Shown here: in pieces, positions 1 to 8,214 of the stretch
Position numbering within the stretch: the first letter of the stretch is position 1
Layout: every line of letters begins with the position of its first letter
Assembly (NCBI GenBank): GCA_036502345.1
Contig: DASXYT010000082.1
Coordinates: forward strand, 1-50,439
DNA length: 50,439 nt
Source of the DNA: DATEPR01 sp036502345
Lineage (GTDB): Bacteria; Actinomycetota; Actinomycetes; Mycobacteriales; Pseudonocardiaceae
Direction of reading: 5' to 3'
Position numbers and translations under genes: made by a program
The notes under the pieces: generated by a model
Told to the model about the DNA's origin: nothing
The model's input: the letters and a program-made list of their open reading frames with translations, nothing else
Databases searched by the model: none

Positions 1-816
1 ACCGCCGCCAACGTCAACAAGCAGGCCGCGTTCGTGCTGGACACCCAGGTCGTCTCTGCGCCGACCATCCAGCAGGCGATCCTGGGCGGCAACACCCAGA
101 TCTCCGGCCAGTTCACCCAGACCGACGCCGCCAACCTGGCCAACGTACTCAAGTACGGTTCGCTGCCGCTGGCGTTCGACTCTTCCAACGCGGAGACCGT
201 GTCCGCCACCCTCGGCCTCGCGTCGCTGCAGGCAGGCCTGATCGCCGGTGGCATCGGCCTGGCCCTGGTGGTCGTCTACTGCCTGTTCTACTACCGGGCC
301 CTCGGCGTGCTCACCGTGCTCTCGCTGGCTCTGTCCGGCGTGACCATCTACGCGCTGCTGGTGCTGCTGGGCAGGTGGATCGGGTACAGCCTCGACCTGG
401 CAGGCGTGGCGGGCTTCATCATCGCCATCGGTATCACCGCCGACTCGTTCGTGGTGTTCTTCGAACGACTGAAGGACGAGGTACGGGAGGGCCGAACCTT
501 CCGATCAGCTGTGCCGCGAGCCTGGGTCCGGGCGCGGCGCACCATCCTCGCCTCGGACGCGGTGAGCTTCCTGGCCGCTGTGGTGCTGTACGTGTTCGCC
601 GTGCAGGACGTGCAGGGCTTCGCGTTCACCCTCGGCCTGTCCACCGTGCTCGACCTCTTGATCGTGTTCCTGGTGACGCACCCGTTGGTCGCGCTGGCCT
701 CCAGGTCGAAGTTCCTGTCCAAGCCGAACGTGTCCGGGCTGGGTGCCGTACAACGCGCCGGTGCCGCCGCGAGGGCGGCCAACAAGGCCGCCGGCCCCAC
801 CGTGAAGGAGGCCTGA
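1..816 (+). CDS. secD: Protein translocase subunit SecD, C-terminal part (5' end outside window)
   Basis: The reading frame is open from base 1 and lacks its start, so only the last 271 residues are present. SecD works with SecF beside SecYEG in the cytoplasmic membrane and uses proton motive force to complete export of preproteins. Visible are the end of the periplasmic domain (AAFVLDTQVVSAPTI, then GQFTQTDAANLANVLKYGSLP) and the RND-type membrane block with several hydrophobic helices, including the conserved GFIIAIGITADSFVVFFERLKDE helix region. The tail is short, basic and Ala-rich. The stop (814-816) lies one base before the secF start, so the two genes are clearly co-transcribed. Confidence 0.97.
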   Translation, partial: TAANVNKQAAFVLDTQVVSAPTIQQAILGGNTQISGQFTQTDAANLANVLKYGSLPLAFDSSNAETVSATLGLASLQAGLIAGGIGLALVVVYCLFYYRALGVLTVLSLALSGVTIYALLVLLGRWIGYSLDLAGVAGFIIAIGITADSFVVFFERLKDEVREGRTFRSAVPRAWVRARRTILASDAVSFLAAVVLYVFAVQDVQGFAFTLGLSTVLDLLIVFLVTHPLVALASRSKFLSKPNVSGLGAVQRAGAAARAANKAAGPTVKEA

Positions 817-817
817 G

Positions 818-2050
818 ATGCCCGCCGAAAAGCAGGGCGTGTTCCACCGCCTGTACACCGGCTCAGGTGCCTTCGACATCGTCGGCAAGCGCAAGCGGTT
901 CTACATCTTCTTCGGCGCGATCGTGGTCATCTGCCTGGTGTCCATCATCGTGCGGGGCTTCAGCTTCAGCATCGAGTTCGAGGGCGGCACGCAGATCCAG
1001 TCGCCGGCCAACGGCGCGCACGGTGTGATCACCACGCAGCAGGCCAGCAAGGCGTACACCGACGCGCTGGGCAAGGATCCGTCGTCGGTGCAGTCGGTGG
1101 GCACCGGCCGCAACGCCAGCATCCAGATCCGGTCGGAGGCGCTGAACAACGACCAGGTCAGCAAGCTCGAAGCAACGATGTTCGCCGAGTTGCAGCCGCT
1201 GGACTCGACCGGAAAGCCGAGCCAGACGGCGATCAGCGACTCCGCGGTCAGCGGTTCGTGGGGCTCGCAGATCTCCCGGCAGGCACTGATCGGCCTGATC
1301 GTGTTCCTGATCCTGGTGTCGGTGTTCCTGAGCATCTACTTCGAGCGCTGGATGGCGCTGGCCGCGCTGATCGCGCTGGGCAACGACCTGATCGTCACGG
1401 CGGGCGTGTACTCGCTGGTCGGCTTCGAGGTCAGCCCGGCGACCGTGATCGGCCTGCTCACCATCCTCGGTTTCTCGCTGTACGACGCGGTGGTGGTGTT
1501 CGACAAAGTCAGGGAGAACACCAGGGGCATCCTCAGCCTGACCAGGCGGACCTTCGCCGAGGAGGCCAACCTCGCGCTGAACCAGACGCTGATGCGGTCG
1601 ATCAACACGTCGCTGATCGCGCTGCTGCCGGTGCTCGGCCTGCTGATCGTCGGTGTCGGCCTGCTCGGTGTCGGCACGCTGACCGACCTGGCGCTGGTCC
1701 AGCTGGTCGGCATGCTGAGTGGTGCCGCGTCGTCGATCTGCCTGGCCACACCGCTGTTGGTGGACTTCAAGATGCGGCAGGCGCCCTACATCCAGCAGGC
1801 CAGGCGGGTGAAGGCCCGCAGGGACACGCTGGCCGCCCGCCAGGCAGCCGCTGAGCAGACCGCGGTCTCCGACGAATTCCCCGCCGACTCCGACGAGGCG
1901 GACGCTGCTCGCCAGGACTTCGTCAACGCGACCAGTTCGCCGGTCAACATGACGAAGCTCGGCGGGGTGCCGGCTCGCACCCCGAAGGCAGCGCCGAGGG
2001 GCAGGCCGACCGGCAAGCCCGGTCGTCCGTCCGGCAAGCGAAAGCGCTGA
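818..2050 (+). CDS. secF: Protein translocase subunit SecF
   Basis: A 410-residue partner of SecD. The first membrane helix (about residues 28-47, IFFGAIVVICLVSIIVRGF) precedes the typical FSIEFEGGTQIQ stretch. A periplasmic loop follows, then five more helices (about 155-320) containing LTILGFSLYDAVVVFDKVRENT, the SecF counterpart of the SecD signature. The 90-residue C-terminal tail is hydrophilic, with Ala/Asp and then Pro/Arg/Lys-rich segments, as is usual in actinobacteria. The ATG at 818 has an AAGGAGG ribosome site (804-810) at good distance, inside the end of secD. It is followed four bases later by apt. Confidence 0.97.
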   Translation: MPAEKQGVFHRLYTGSGAFDIVGKRKRFYIFFGAIVVICLVSIIVRGFSFSIEFEGGTQIQSPANGAHGVITTQQASKAYTDALGKDPSSVQSVGTGRNASIQIRSEALNNDQVSKLEATMFAELQPLDSTGKPSQTAISDSAVSGSWGSQISRQALIGLIVFLILVSVFLSIYFERWMALAALIALGNDLIVTAGVYSLVGFEVSPATVIGLLTILGFSLYDAVVVFDKVRENTRGILSLTRRTFAEEANLALNQTLMRSINTSLIALLPVLGLLIVGVGLLGVGTLTDLALVQLVGMLSGAASSICLATPLLVDFKMRQAPYIQQARRVKARRDTLAARQAAAEQTAVSDEFPADSDEADAARQDFVNATSSPVNMTKLGGVPARTPKAAPRGRPTGKPGRPSGKRKR

Positions 2051-2054
2051 CCAG

Positions 2055-2588
2055 GTGGGTGTCGCACCCGACGCGGTCACCGACGCTCTGGCGCTGATCA
2101 GGGAGATCCCGGACTTTCCGGAGCCGGGCGTGTTGTTCCGCGATCTCGGCCCGGTGTTCGCCGACCGGTCGGCGTTCCGCGCCATGGTGGACGCCATGGC
2201 CGGCACGCTCGACCCGGCGACGGACGTGCTGGTCGCCGTGGAGGCCCGTGGGTTCCTGCTCGGCGCCGCACTCGGCTACGCGGTCGGGCTAGGCGTCGTG
2301 CCGGTGCGCAAGCCGGGCAAGACCCCGCTGGTCGACCACCGCGTCGAGTACCAGTTGGAGTACGGCACGGCCGGCCTCGAACTGCCCGCCGGTCTGCTGG
2401 TCGCCGGCCAGCGGGTGGTGATCGTGGACGACGTGCTCGCCACCGGTGGCACGGTGGGGGCGGCCGGTCAGCTGGTCGAGGCGGCAGGCGCTACGGTGTC
2501 TGCCGTGTCCGTGGTGATCGAATTGGCCGCATTGGGCGGCCGGGCGGCGCTGCCCGACTACTCGATCCACACCCTGCTCACCGTCTGA
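2055..2588 (+). CDS. apt: Adenine phosphoribosyltransferase
   Basis: A 177-residue type I phosphoribosyltransferase that makes AMP from adenine and PRPP (purine salvage, cytoplasm). The PRPP-binding loop VVIVDDVLATGGT is at about residues 121-133. The upstream IPDFPEPGVLFRDLGPVF segment and the EARGFLLGAALGYAVGLGVVPVRKPGKTP hood region are typical of Apt. The GTG start at 2055 is only four bases after the secF stop and has no strong ribosome site, so translation may depend on coupling to secF. In M. tuberculosis apt is followed directly by relA; here a toxin cassette lies between them. Confidence 0.95.
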   Translation: MGVAPDAVTDALALIREIPDFPEPGVLFRDLGPVFADRSAFRAMVDAMAGTLDPATDVLVAVEARGFLLGAALGYAVGLGVVPVRKPGKTPLVDHRVEYQLEYGTAGLELPAGLLVAGQRVVIVDDVLATGGTVGAAGQLVEAAGATVSAVSVVIELAALGGRAALPDYSIHTLLTV

Positions 2589-2613
2589 GCTGACCGTCCG
2601 GCGAGGAATTGTC

Positions 2614-3222
2614 ATGACTGAACCCGCTCCCTCTCCTGAGCAGTCGATCGCACAGCGCACTGCCGAGTACCAGCGGCAGGCCGACGAGGCGATGGCCCAC
2701 CTCAAGTCGCGGATCGAGGGTGTGAAGGCGGCCCAGCAGCAGGCGATGGGGGTCACCGGCGAGGCGACGTCCAAGGACGGCGTCGTGCGGGCCGTCGTGG
2801 ACAGCACCGGCGTCGTGACATCACTGACGTTGGCGCCCAGCGCGTTCGACCGAGGCACGCCGGACCGGTTGGCGCAGACAGTCGTCGCCACCATCCAGTC
2901 GGCCGCCGCTCAGGCCAGGGGCCGCATGTCCGCCGCGATGGCCGAGATCCGGGGCGAGGACAGCGGCGTCGTGACCTCGGCCGCCAAGGGCGCAGCCGCG
3001 TTCGGTATCACCCCGCTGCCGGTCCCGGAGGTGCCGCGTACCGCCGTCGACCCGACCGGCCAGCAGGACGGCTGGGGTGCGGCCCCGCCGCCCGCCGCGC
3101 AAGCCCGACCGCCTGCCGTGGAACCGGCACCGGGTCATGTCGCGTCCAACCGCTCGCGTCGCGCGAACGACGTCGACGACGACAGCTCCGGCGAGTGGGT
3201 GTCGGACGAGAGGCCTTGGTGA
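2614..3222 (+). CDS. YbaB/EbfC-like protein of a type VII secretion-associated cassette
   Basis: A 202-residue protein. Residues about 15-125 have the YbaB/EbfC layout: an N-terminal helix with many Gln/Ala (YQRQADEAMAHLKSRIEGVKAAQQQAMG), a beta sheet (GVVRAVVDSTGVVTSLTLA) and a C-terminal helix. The last 80 residues are Pro/Ala-rich and disordered. In actinobacteria YbaB-like proteins often sit next to WXG100 and ESX-type effectors (family knowledge), where a chaperone or DNA-binding role is assumed rather than shown. The ATG has a GAGGAA site just upstream. The next gene starts six bases after the stop, placing it first in a four-gene toxin operon. Confidence 0.8.
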   Translation: MTEPAPSPEQSIAQRTAEYQRQADEAMAHLKSRIEGVKAAQQQAMGVTGEATSKDGVVRAVVDSTGVVTSLTLAPSAFDRGTPDRLAQTVVATIQSAAAQARGRMSAAMAEIRGEDSGVVTSAAKGAAAFGITPLPVPEVPRTAVDPTGQQDGWGAAPPPAAQARPPAVEPAPGHVASNRSRRANDVDDDSSGEWVSDERPW

Positions 3223-3228
3223 TCGATC

Positions 3229-4074
3229 GTGGGGTTGGTCCTGCCCGGCGCCCTGACATGGGTGCTGGACATCGTGGGCATCGATTGGCCGAACATCGAC
3301 GAGGACCAGCTTCGGTCAGCCGCTGACGAACTGCGCCAACTGGCCGACGAGCTGACCGGCAACACCGGTGACGCGAAGTCCGACATCGAGCAGATGCTGC
3401 AGAACAACACAGCGGACTCGCTCGAGTTGTTCGAGGCGTTGTGGAACAAGCTGGCCGGTTCGCATCTGCCGCAGTTGGCCGACGGCATGAAGGTGGTCGG
3501 CGCCGGTCTGGATGTGGCCGCCGTCGTGGTGGTCGGCATGAAGGCGGCCGCCATCGCGCAACTGGCGATCCTGGCCGCGGAGATCATCTCCGACCAGGTG
3601 GAGGCCGCGTTCACGTTCGGCGCGTCCGAGGCGTTGATCCCGGTGCAGACCATGGCCACCAGGGAGATCATGAAGACCGTGATCGACCAGGCCGTGAAGC
3701 AGGTCGAGCAGCAGTTGCTGAACGCCGTCGAGGGGCCGATCTTCGACGCGCTGACCAGTGCCGGCGAGGAACTGGCCGGTCAGCTGATCGGCGACGCGCT
3801 GGGCACCAGCAGCGGCGTCGACCTCGGCAAGGTCGCGGGCGCCGCGGGCGGTGGCTTCGAGCAGGGCGTGCAGAGCGTGACCTCGGACCCGCTGGGCGCC
3901 GTGGGCCTGACCAACGGCTCCGGCTCCGGCTCCGAGGACGACTCCAGCTCCAGTTCGGACGCTGCCGACCCGGATTCCGGTTCGGACTCCGACTCGGACA
4001 GCGGCAGCTCCGAGGACGCCGGGCAGTTCGAGCCGAGAACCGGTGTCCTGGTGCCGGAAGAGCGGGAAGTCTGA
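3229..4074 (+). CDS. WXG100-like (CpnT N-domain type) secretion partner protein
   Basis: A 281-residue protein. Residues about 10-130 resemble the helical WXG100-like domain found at the N-terminus of CpnT-type effectors: LDIVGIDWPNIDEDQLRSAA, a long helix hairpin, then Ala/Val-rich helices that could be membrane-active (VVGAGLDVAAVVVVGMKAAAIAQLAILAAE). The last 70 residues are a low-complexity Ser/Asp/Gly tail. No enzymatic domain is visible. Its place, six bases after the YbaB-like gene and five before the toxin gene, suggests it is a co-secreted partner or chaperone for the toxin. The GTG start is the first available after the upstream stop. Confidence 0.72.
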   Translation: MGLVLPGALTWVLDIVGIDWPNIDEDQLRSAADELRQLADELTGNTGDAKSDIEQMLQNNTADSLELFEALWNKLAGSHLPQLADGMKVVGAGLDVAAVVVVGMKAAAIAQLAILAAEIISDQVEAAFTFGASEALIPVQTMATREIMKTVIDQAVKQVEQQLLNAVEGPIFDALTSAGEELAGQLIGDALGTSSGVDLGKVAGAAGGGFEQGVQSVTSDPLGAVGLTNGSGSGSEDDSSSSSDAADPDSGSDSDSDSGSSEDAGQFEPRTGVLVPEEREV

Positions 4075-4079
4075 CGGCG

Positions 4080-5348
4080 ATGAGCGGCGAAGGCTTCGAC
4101 ATCAGCCCCGACGAACTGCACAAGGGCGCCGATCAGCTCGGCACGTTCAGCGACACGATCAGCAAGACCCTCGGCAAGCTCAAGACCACCCACCAGAACC
4201 TGTCGTCGCACGCCAGCAGCGACAAGTCCGGCGTCGGGCAGGTGGTCGTCAAGGCGGCCACCAAGTCCGAAGAGGTGATGAGCGACGTCGCGGGCGAGGG
4301 CGCCAGGGTGGTCAAGGGCGCTGGCCAGCGGCTGCACACCGGGGCCAAGGCGCACACGACGAACGAGGAAACGCAGACCAAGACCTTCCAGGGCATCGAG
4401 CCGGACGGCAGCGGCAAGAAGACCACACCGTCCGGCGGCGGCTCCGGTCCCGGCAAAGGCGGACCCGGCAAGGGCGGCCCCGGTGGCGGTGGCGGTCCCG
4501 GTAAGGGAGGCAAGGGCGGCGGCAAGGCGCCGAAGCAGCCCGAACCGCCGGAGCCCGCGCTGACGCCCGGCAAGAAGCCGCCGTCGGCCGGCGACACCCC
4601 GTCGAAGGTGATCACCAACCAGCCGGAGCTGCCGAAGCCGGAGAAGTACAAGGACGACCTGCCCACCGTCGACTCTCCGGGGACGGTGCCGCCGAAGCCG
4701 GACCGGGGCGCCAAGGTCGAGCAGATCGACGAGAGCCGCGTGACGCGGAAGAACGGCCTGATCGACACGGTGGACGGCAAGCCGGTCAAGCAGTACGTCG
4801 GTGACATGTCCAGCGGCCGGGCGCACGCGCTCAGTGCCGAGGACGCGGACGGCAAGCCGTTGGAGTCGCGCTGCTCGGCGGTGGCCATCGACCTGAAGAC
4901 CGGCCTGGTCACGACCGGTGTCAACGGTTCGGGTGCCGACGTGATCCCGCCCAAGAACCTGCACCCGCTGTTGCAGCAGAACTACCAGGACCTGCGGGCC
5001 TGGAAGCATCCGGTGCAGGGCACCACCCAGGTGATGGACGGCAAGGCGCACTACTCGACGCCTGCGGGCCACGCCGAGGTCAAGGCGACCAACGAACTGC
5101 TGTGGGCCCGGCAGACCCAGCTCAAGCCGGGGGAGACCCTGCCACCGTCCACGTTGGGCGAACTGCGGTTCGACCCGAGGTGGACGGCCCAGACCGGGCA
5201 GGACGGCGCGATCGGCGGGGCCGCACCGGCGTGCGCCAACTGCAACTCGCTGCTGGACGGCGTGCCCAGCTACACCGGCCGGTGCCAGTACACGACGCGC
5301 GACGAGCGGTACGAGAATCCGTCCGTTCCACCCTATGAGGATCAATGA
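4080..5348 (+). CDS. Polymorphic toxin with WXG-like N-domain and C-terminal YwqJ-type deaminase domain
   Basis: A 422-residue, three-part protein. Residues 1-105 are a helical ESX/WXG-like secretion domain (FDISPDELHKGADQLGTFSD). Residues about 108-215 are a Gly/Lys/Pro-rich linker. Residues about 218-422 form a nucleic-acid deaminase-fold domain of the YwqJ type. The key residues are visible: H331-A-E333 (HAEVKATNELL) and C385-A-N-C388 (ACANCNSLL), the expected zinc ligands and catalytic glutamate, followed by a GVPSYTGRC segment. YwqJ-type domains are known C-terminal toxins of polymorphic, type VII-exported systems. The immunity candidate overlaps the stop codon (ATGA). No secretion ATPase is in the window. 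The substrate (base, nucleotide, DNA or RNA) cannot be told from sequence. Confidence 0.85.
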   Translation: MSGEGFDISPDELHKGADQLGTFSDTISKTLGKLKTTHQNLSSHASSDKSGVGQVVVKAATKSEEVMSDVAGEGARVVKGAGQRLHTGAKAHTTNEETQTKTFQGIEPDGSGKKTTPSGGGSGPGKGGPGKGGPGGGGGPGKGGKGGGKAPKQPEPPEPALTPGKKPPSAGDTPSKVITNQPELPKPEKYKDDLPTVDSPGTVPPKPDRGAKVEQIDESRVTRKNGLIDTVDGKPVKQYVGDMSSGRAHALSAEDADGKPLESRCSAVAIDLKTGLVTTGVNGSGADVIPPKNLHPLLQQNYQDLRAWKHPVQGTTQVMDGKAHYSTPAGHAEVKATNELLWARQTQLKPGETLPPSTLGELRFDPRWTAQTGQDGAIGGAAPACANCNSLLDGVPSYTGRCQYTTRDERYENPSVPPYEDQ

Positions 5349-5713
5349 CTGAGTTGCACGTCAACATCAAGGACACCACGCTCGGTGAGGGCCAGGAGGT
5401 GCTCTACCAGGGCGTCCCGCTCACGGGTGAGGTGATCCGCACCACCAAGGACGGCGTGGTGGTGACGTCCAAGTGGTACCGGGACGGCATCGAGGAGGGC
5501 CCGCAGCGGGAGTGGTACGGCGACGGCACCCGTCAGTCCGAGTACCTGGTGGTGGACACGAACCTGTCCGGCCAGTCACTGGACTGGCACCGCAACGGCC
5601 AACTGGCCCGTCGGCAGGAGTTCGACGAGTACGGTGAGCTGCGCAAACGCGAGGTGTGGGACGAGAACGGCGTGCCGCAGCCGGACGAGACCGTCGACGA
5701 CTGGGCCGAATAG
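5345..5713 (+). CDS. YwqK-family immunity protein (MORN-like repeats)
   Basis: A 122-residue acidic protein built of short MORN-like repeats (GVPLTGEVIRTTKDGVVVTSKWYRDG, REWYGDGTRQSEYLV, DWHRNGQLARRQEFDEYGELRKREVW). This is the pattern of the YwqK antitoxin family, whose Bacillus subtilis member is encoded beside the YwqJ toxin. The ATG overlaps the toxin stop as ATGA, ensuring coupled synthesis. No signal peptide is seen, so it should act in the cytoplasm and neutralise the deaminase made upstream or delivered by sister cells. It ends 176 bases before relA, and that gap shows no further gene. Confidence 0.85.
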   Translation: MTELHVNIKDTTLGEGQEVLYQGVPLTGEVIRTTKDGVVVTSKWYRDGIEEGPQREWYGDGTRQSEYLVVDTNLSGQSLDWHRNGQLARRQEFDEYGELRKREVWDENGVPQPDETVDDWAE

Positions 5714-5889
5714 GTTCCTGTTCACTCTGGGTAGTAGCGCGGCCGATGGTCACCCGACCGGTCACCGAGCCGAACGGCCCGGTCGGCGGCGTGCCGCGTG
5801 GCCATACGGCACCCGAGCTACCATTCGATATCGGGTCGCATCCGTGATCCGATCACTGGGCGCCGCCGTCGGGAGACGCGTGGCCTGGG

Positions 5890-8214
5890 GTGTCGGGGGC
5901 GTGGGTGAGCCAGGACGTCGAATCAGCGGCCGCTGCCGGAGCCGAACAACTGGCCGCCGGGCGGCAGCCGTCCGCCACCCGCAGGGTGCGCGCCCGGTTG
6001 GCGCGGCGCATCACCGCGCAGCGGGCCGCCCCGGTCAAGCAGGTGCTCGAACCGCTCGCCGCAGTGCACCGCGACCTGCACCCCAACGCCGACCTGGGCC
6101 TGTTGCAGCGTGCCTACGACGTAGCCGAGGAGAAGCACCGCGAGCAGCGGCGCAAGTCCGGCGATCCGTACATCACGCACCCGCTCGCCGTCGCGACGAT
6201 CCTGGCTGAACTGGGTATGGACACCACGACGCTGGTGGCCGCCCTGCTGCACGACACCGTCGAGGACACCGACTACTCGTTGGAGCGCCTGCGGGCCGAT
6301 TTCGGCGAGGTCGTCGAGCACCTGGTGGACGGCGTCACCAAACTGGACAAGGTCAAGCTCGGTGCTGCCGCTGAGGCCGAGACCATCCGCAAGATGGTCA
6401 TCGCGATGGCTCGTGATCCGCGCGTGCTGGTGATCAAGCTGGCCGACCGGCTGCACAACATGCGCACCATGCGGTTCCTGCCGCCGGAGAAGCAGGCCCG
6501 CAAGGCCCGCGAGACGCTAGAGGTGCTGGCCCCGCTGGCCCACCGGCTGGGCATGGCGACGGTCAAGTGGGAGCTGGAGGACCTCGCCTTCGCGATCCTG
6601 CAGCCCAAGAAGTACGACGAGATCGTCCGGCTGGTGGCCAACCGGGCGCCGTCCCGGGACACCTACCTGCGCACGGTCAAGGAGGAACTGGCCGGGCACC
6701 TCGCCGAGGCCAGGCTCGAAGCCCAGGTGCAGGGCAGGCCCAAGCACTACTACTCGATCCACCAGAAGATGATCGTCCGCGGCCGGGACTTCGACGACAT
6801 CCACGACCTGGTCGGCGTCCGCATCATGGTGGACGACGTGCGCGACTGCTACGCGGCCATGGGTGTGGTGCACGCACTGTGGCAGCCGATGCCCGGCCGG
6901 TTCAAGGACTACATCGCGCAGCCGAGGTTCGGCGTCTATCAGTCGTTGCACACGACGGTGATCGGGCCGGACGGCAAGCCGCTGGAAGTGCAGATCCGGA
7001 CCAAGGAGATGCACCACACCGCCGAGTACGGCATCGCGTCGCACTGGCGGTACAAGGAGACCAAGGGTTCGCACAACGGCAAGTCCGTCGAGGTCGACGA
7101 GATGGCCTGGATGCGGCAGTTGCTGGACTGGCAGCGGGAAGCGGCCGACCCGGGCGAGTTCCTCGAGTCGCTGCGCTACGACCTGGCCAACCCCGAGATC
7201 TTCGTGTTCACGCCCAAGGGCGACGTGGAGACCCTGCCGACCGGCTCGACACCGGTCGACTTCGCGTACTCGGTGCACACCGAGGTGGGCCACAAGTGCA
7301 TCGGCGCCAGGGTCAACGGCAGGCTCGTCGCGCTGGAACGCAAGCTGGAGAACGGCGAGGTCGTCGAGATCTTCACCTCGAAGGCCGAGGGTGCCGGTCC
7401 GAGCAGGGACTGGCTGTCGTTCGTCGCGTCGCCGCGCGCCAAGACGAAGATCAAGCAGTGGTTCGCGAAGGAGCGCCGCGAGGAGGCCATCGAGGCCGGC
7501 AAGGACAACATCAACAAGGAGGTCCGCCGAGTCGGGCTGCCCTTGCAACGGCTGGTGTCCGCCGACTCGATGAGTGCGCTGTCCCGCGAGTTGCGCTATC
7601 CGGACGTGACAGCGCTGTACGCGGCCATCGGCGAGGGCCAACTCTCGGGCCGGCACGTCGTGCAGCGACTGGTCGCGCTGCTCGGTGGCGTCGAACACGC
7701 CGAGGACGAACTCGCCGAACGGTCCACACCGTCCACAGTGACCCGCCGGCGTGGCTCGGGCGATGCCGGTGTGGTCGTCGTTGGCGCATCCGACGTGTGG
7801 GTCAAACTCGCTCGTTGCTGCACCCCGGTACCCGGCGACAAGATCCTCGGCTTCGTCACCCGTGGCGGCGGGGTCAGCGTGCACCGCGACGACTGCACCA
7901 ACGCCGGTGACCTGTACGGCTCACCGGAACGGCTGGTCGAGGTGACGTGGGCGCCGTCCGCATCGTCGGTGTTCCTGGTCGCCATCCAGGTGGAGGCGCT
8001 GGACCGGCACCGCCTGCTGTCCGACGTGACCAAGGTGCTGGCCGACGAGAAGGTCAACATCCTGTCCGCCTCGGTGGCCACGTCCCGGGACCGGGTCGCG
8101 GTCAGCCGTTTCTCCTTCGAGATGGGCGACCCGACGCACCTCGGCCACGTGCTCAAGGCCGTGCGCAGCGTGGAAGGCGTCTACGACGTCTACCGGATGC
8201 TGTCACCCAACTGA
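5890..8214 (+). CDS. relA: Bifunctional (p)ppGpp synthetase/hydrolase Rel
   Basis: A 774-residue stringent-response enzyme. In order: an HD hydrolase domain (HDTVED at residues 121-126), a RelA/SpoT synthetase domain (about 275-390, with RFKD at 337-340 and GVYQSLHTTV), TGS (about 435-500) and a C-terminal ACT domain (about 695-774). The intact HDxxED motif together with RxKD instead of ExDD is the pattern of bifunctional Rel, as in M. tuberculosis. The GTG at 5890 is used as start; another GTG 12 bases downstream is possible. The last 12 bases overlap tail-to-tail with the convergent CHAT gene. Confidence 0.96.
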   Translation: MSGAWVSQDVESAAAAGAEQLAAGRQPSATRRVRARLARRITAQRAAPVKQVLEPLAAVHRDLHPNADLGLLQRAYDVAEEKHREQRRKSGDPYITHPLAVATILAELGMDTTTLVAALLHDTVEDTDYSLERLRADFGEVVEHLVDGVTKLDKVKLGAAAEAETIRKMVIAMARDPRVLVIKLADRLHNMRTMRFLPPEKQARKARETLEVLAPLAHRLGMATVKWELEDLAFAILQPKKYDEIVRLVANRAPSRDTYLRTVKEELAGHLAEARLEAQVQGRPKHYYSIHQKMIVRGRDFDDIHDLVGVRIMVDDVRDCYAAMGVVHALWQPMPGRFKDYIAQPRFGVYQSLHTTVIGPDGKPLEVQIRTKEMHHTAEYGIASHWRYKETKGSHNGKSVEVDEMAWMRQLLDWQREAADPGEFLESLRYDLANPEIFVFTPKGDVETLPTGSTPVDFAYSVHTEVGHKCIGARVNGRLVALERKLENGEVVEIFTSKAEGAGPSRDWLSFVASPRAKTKIKQWFAKERREEAIEAGKDNINKEVRRVGLPLQRLVSADSMSALSRELRYPDVTALYAAIGEGQLSGRHVVQRLVALLGGVEHAEDELAERSTPSTVTRRRGSGDAGVVVVGASDVWVKLARCCTPVPGDKILGFVTRGGGVSVHRDDCTNAGDLYGSPERLVEVTWAPSASSVFLVAIQVEALDRHRLLSDVTKVLADEKVNILSASVATSRDRVAVSRFSFEMGDPTHLGHVLKAVRSVEGVYDVYRMLSPN

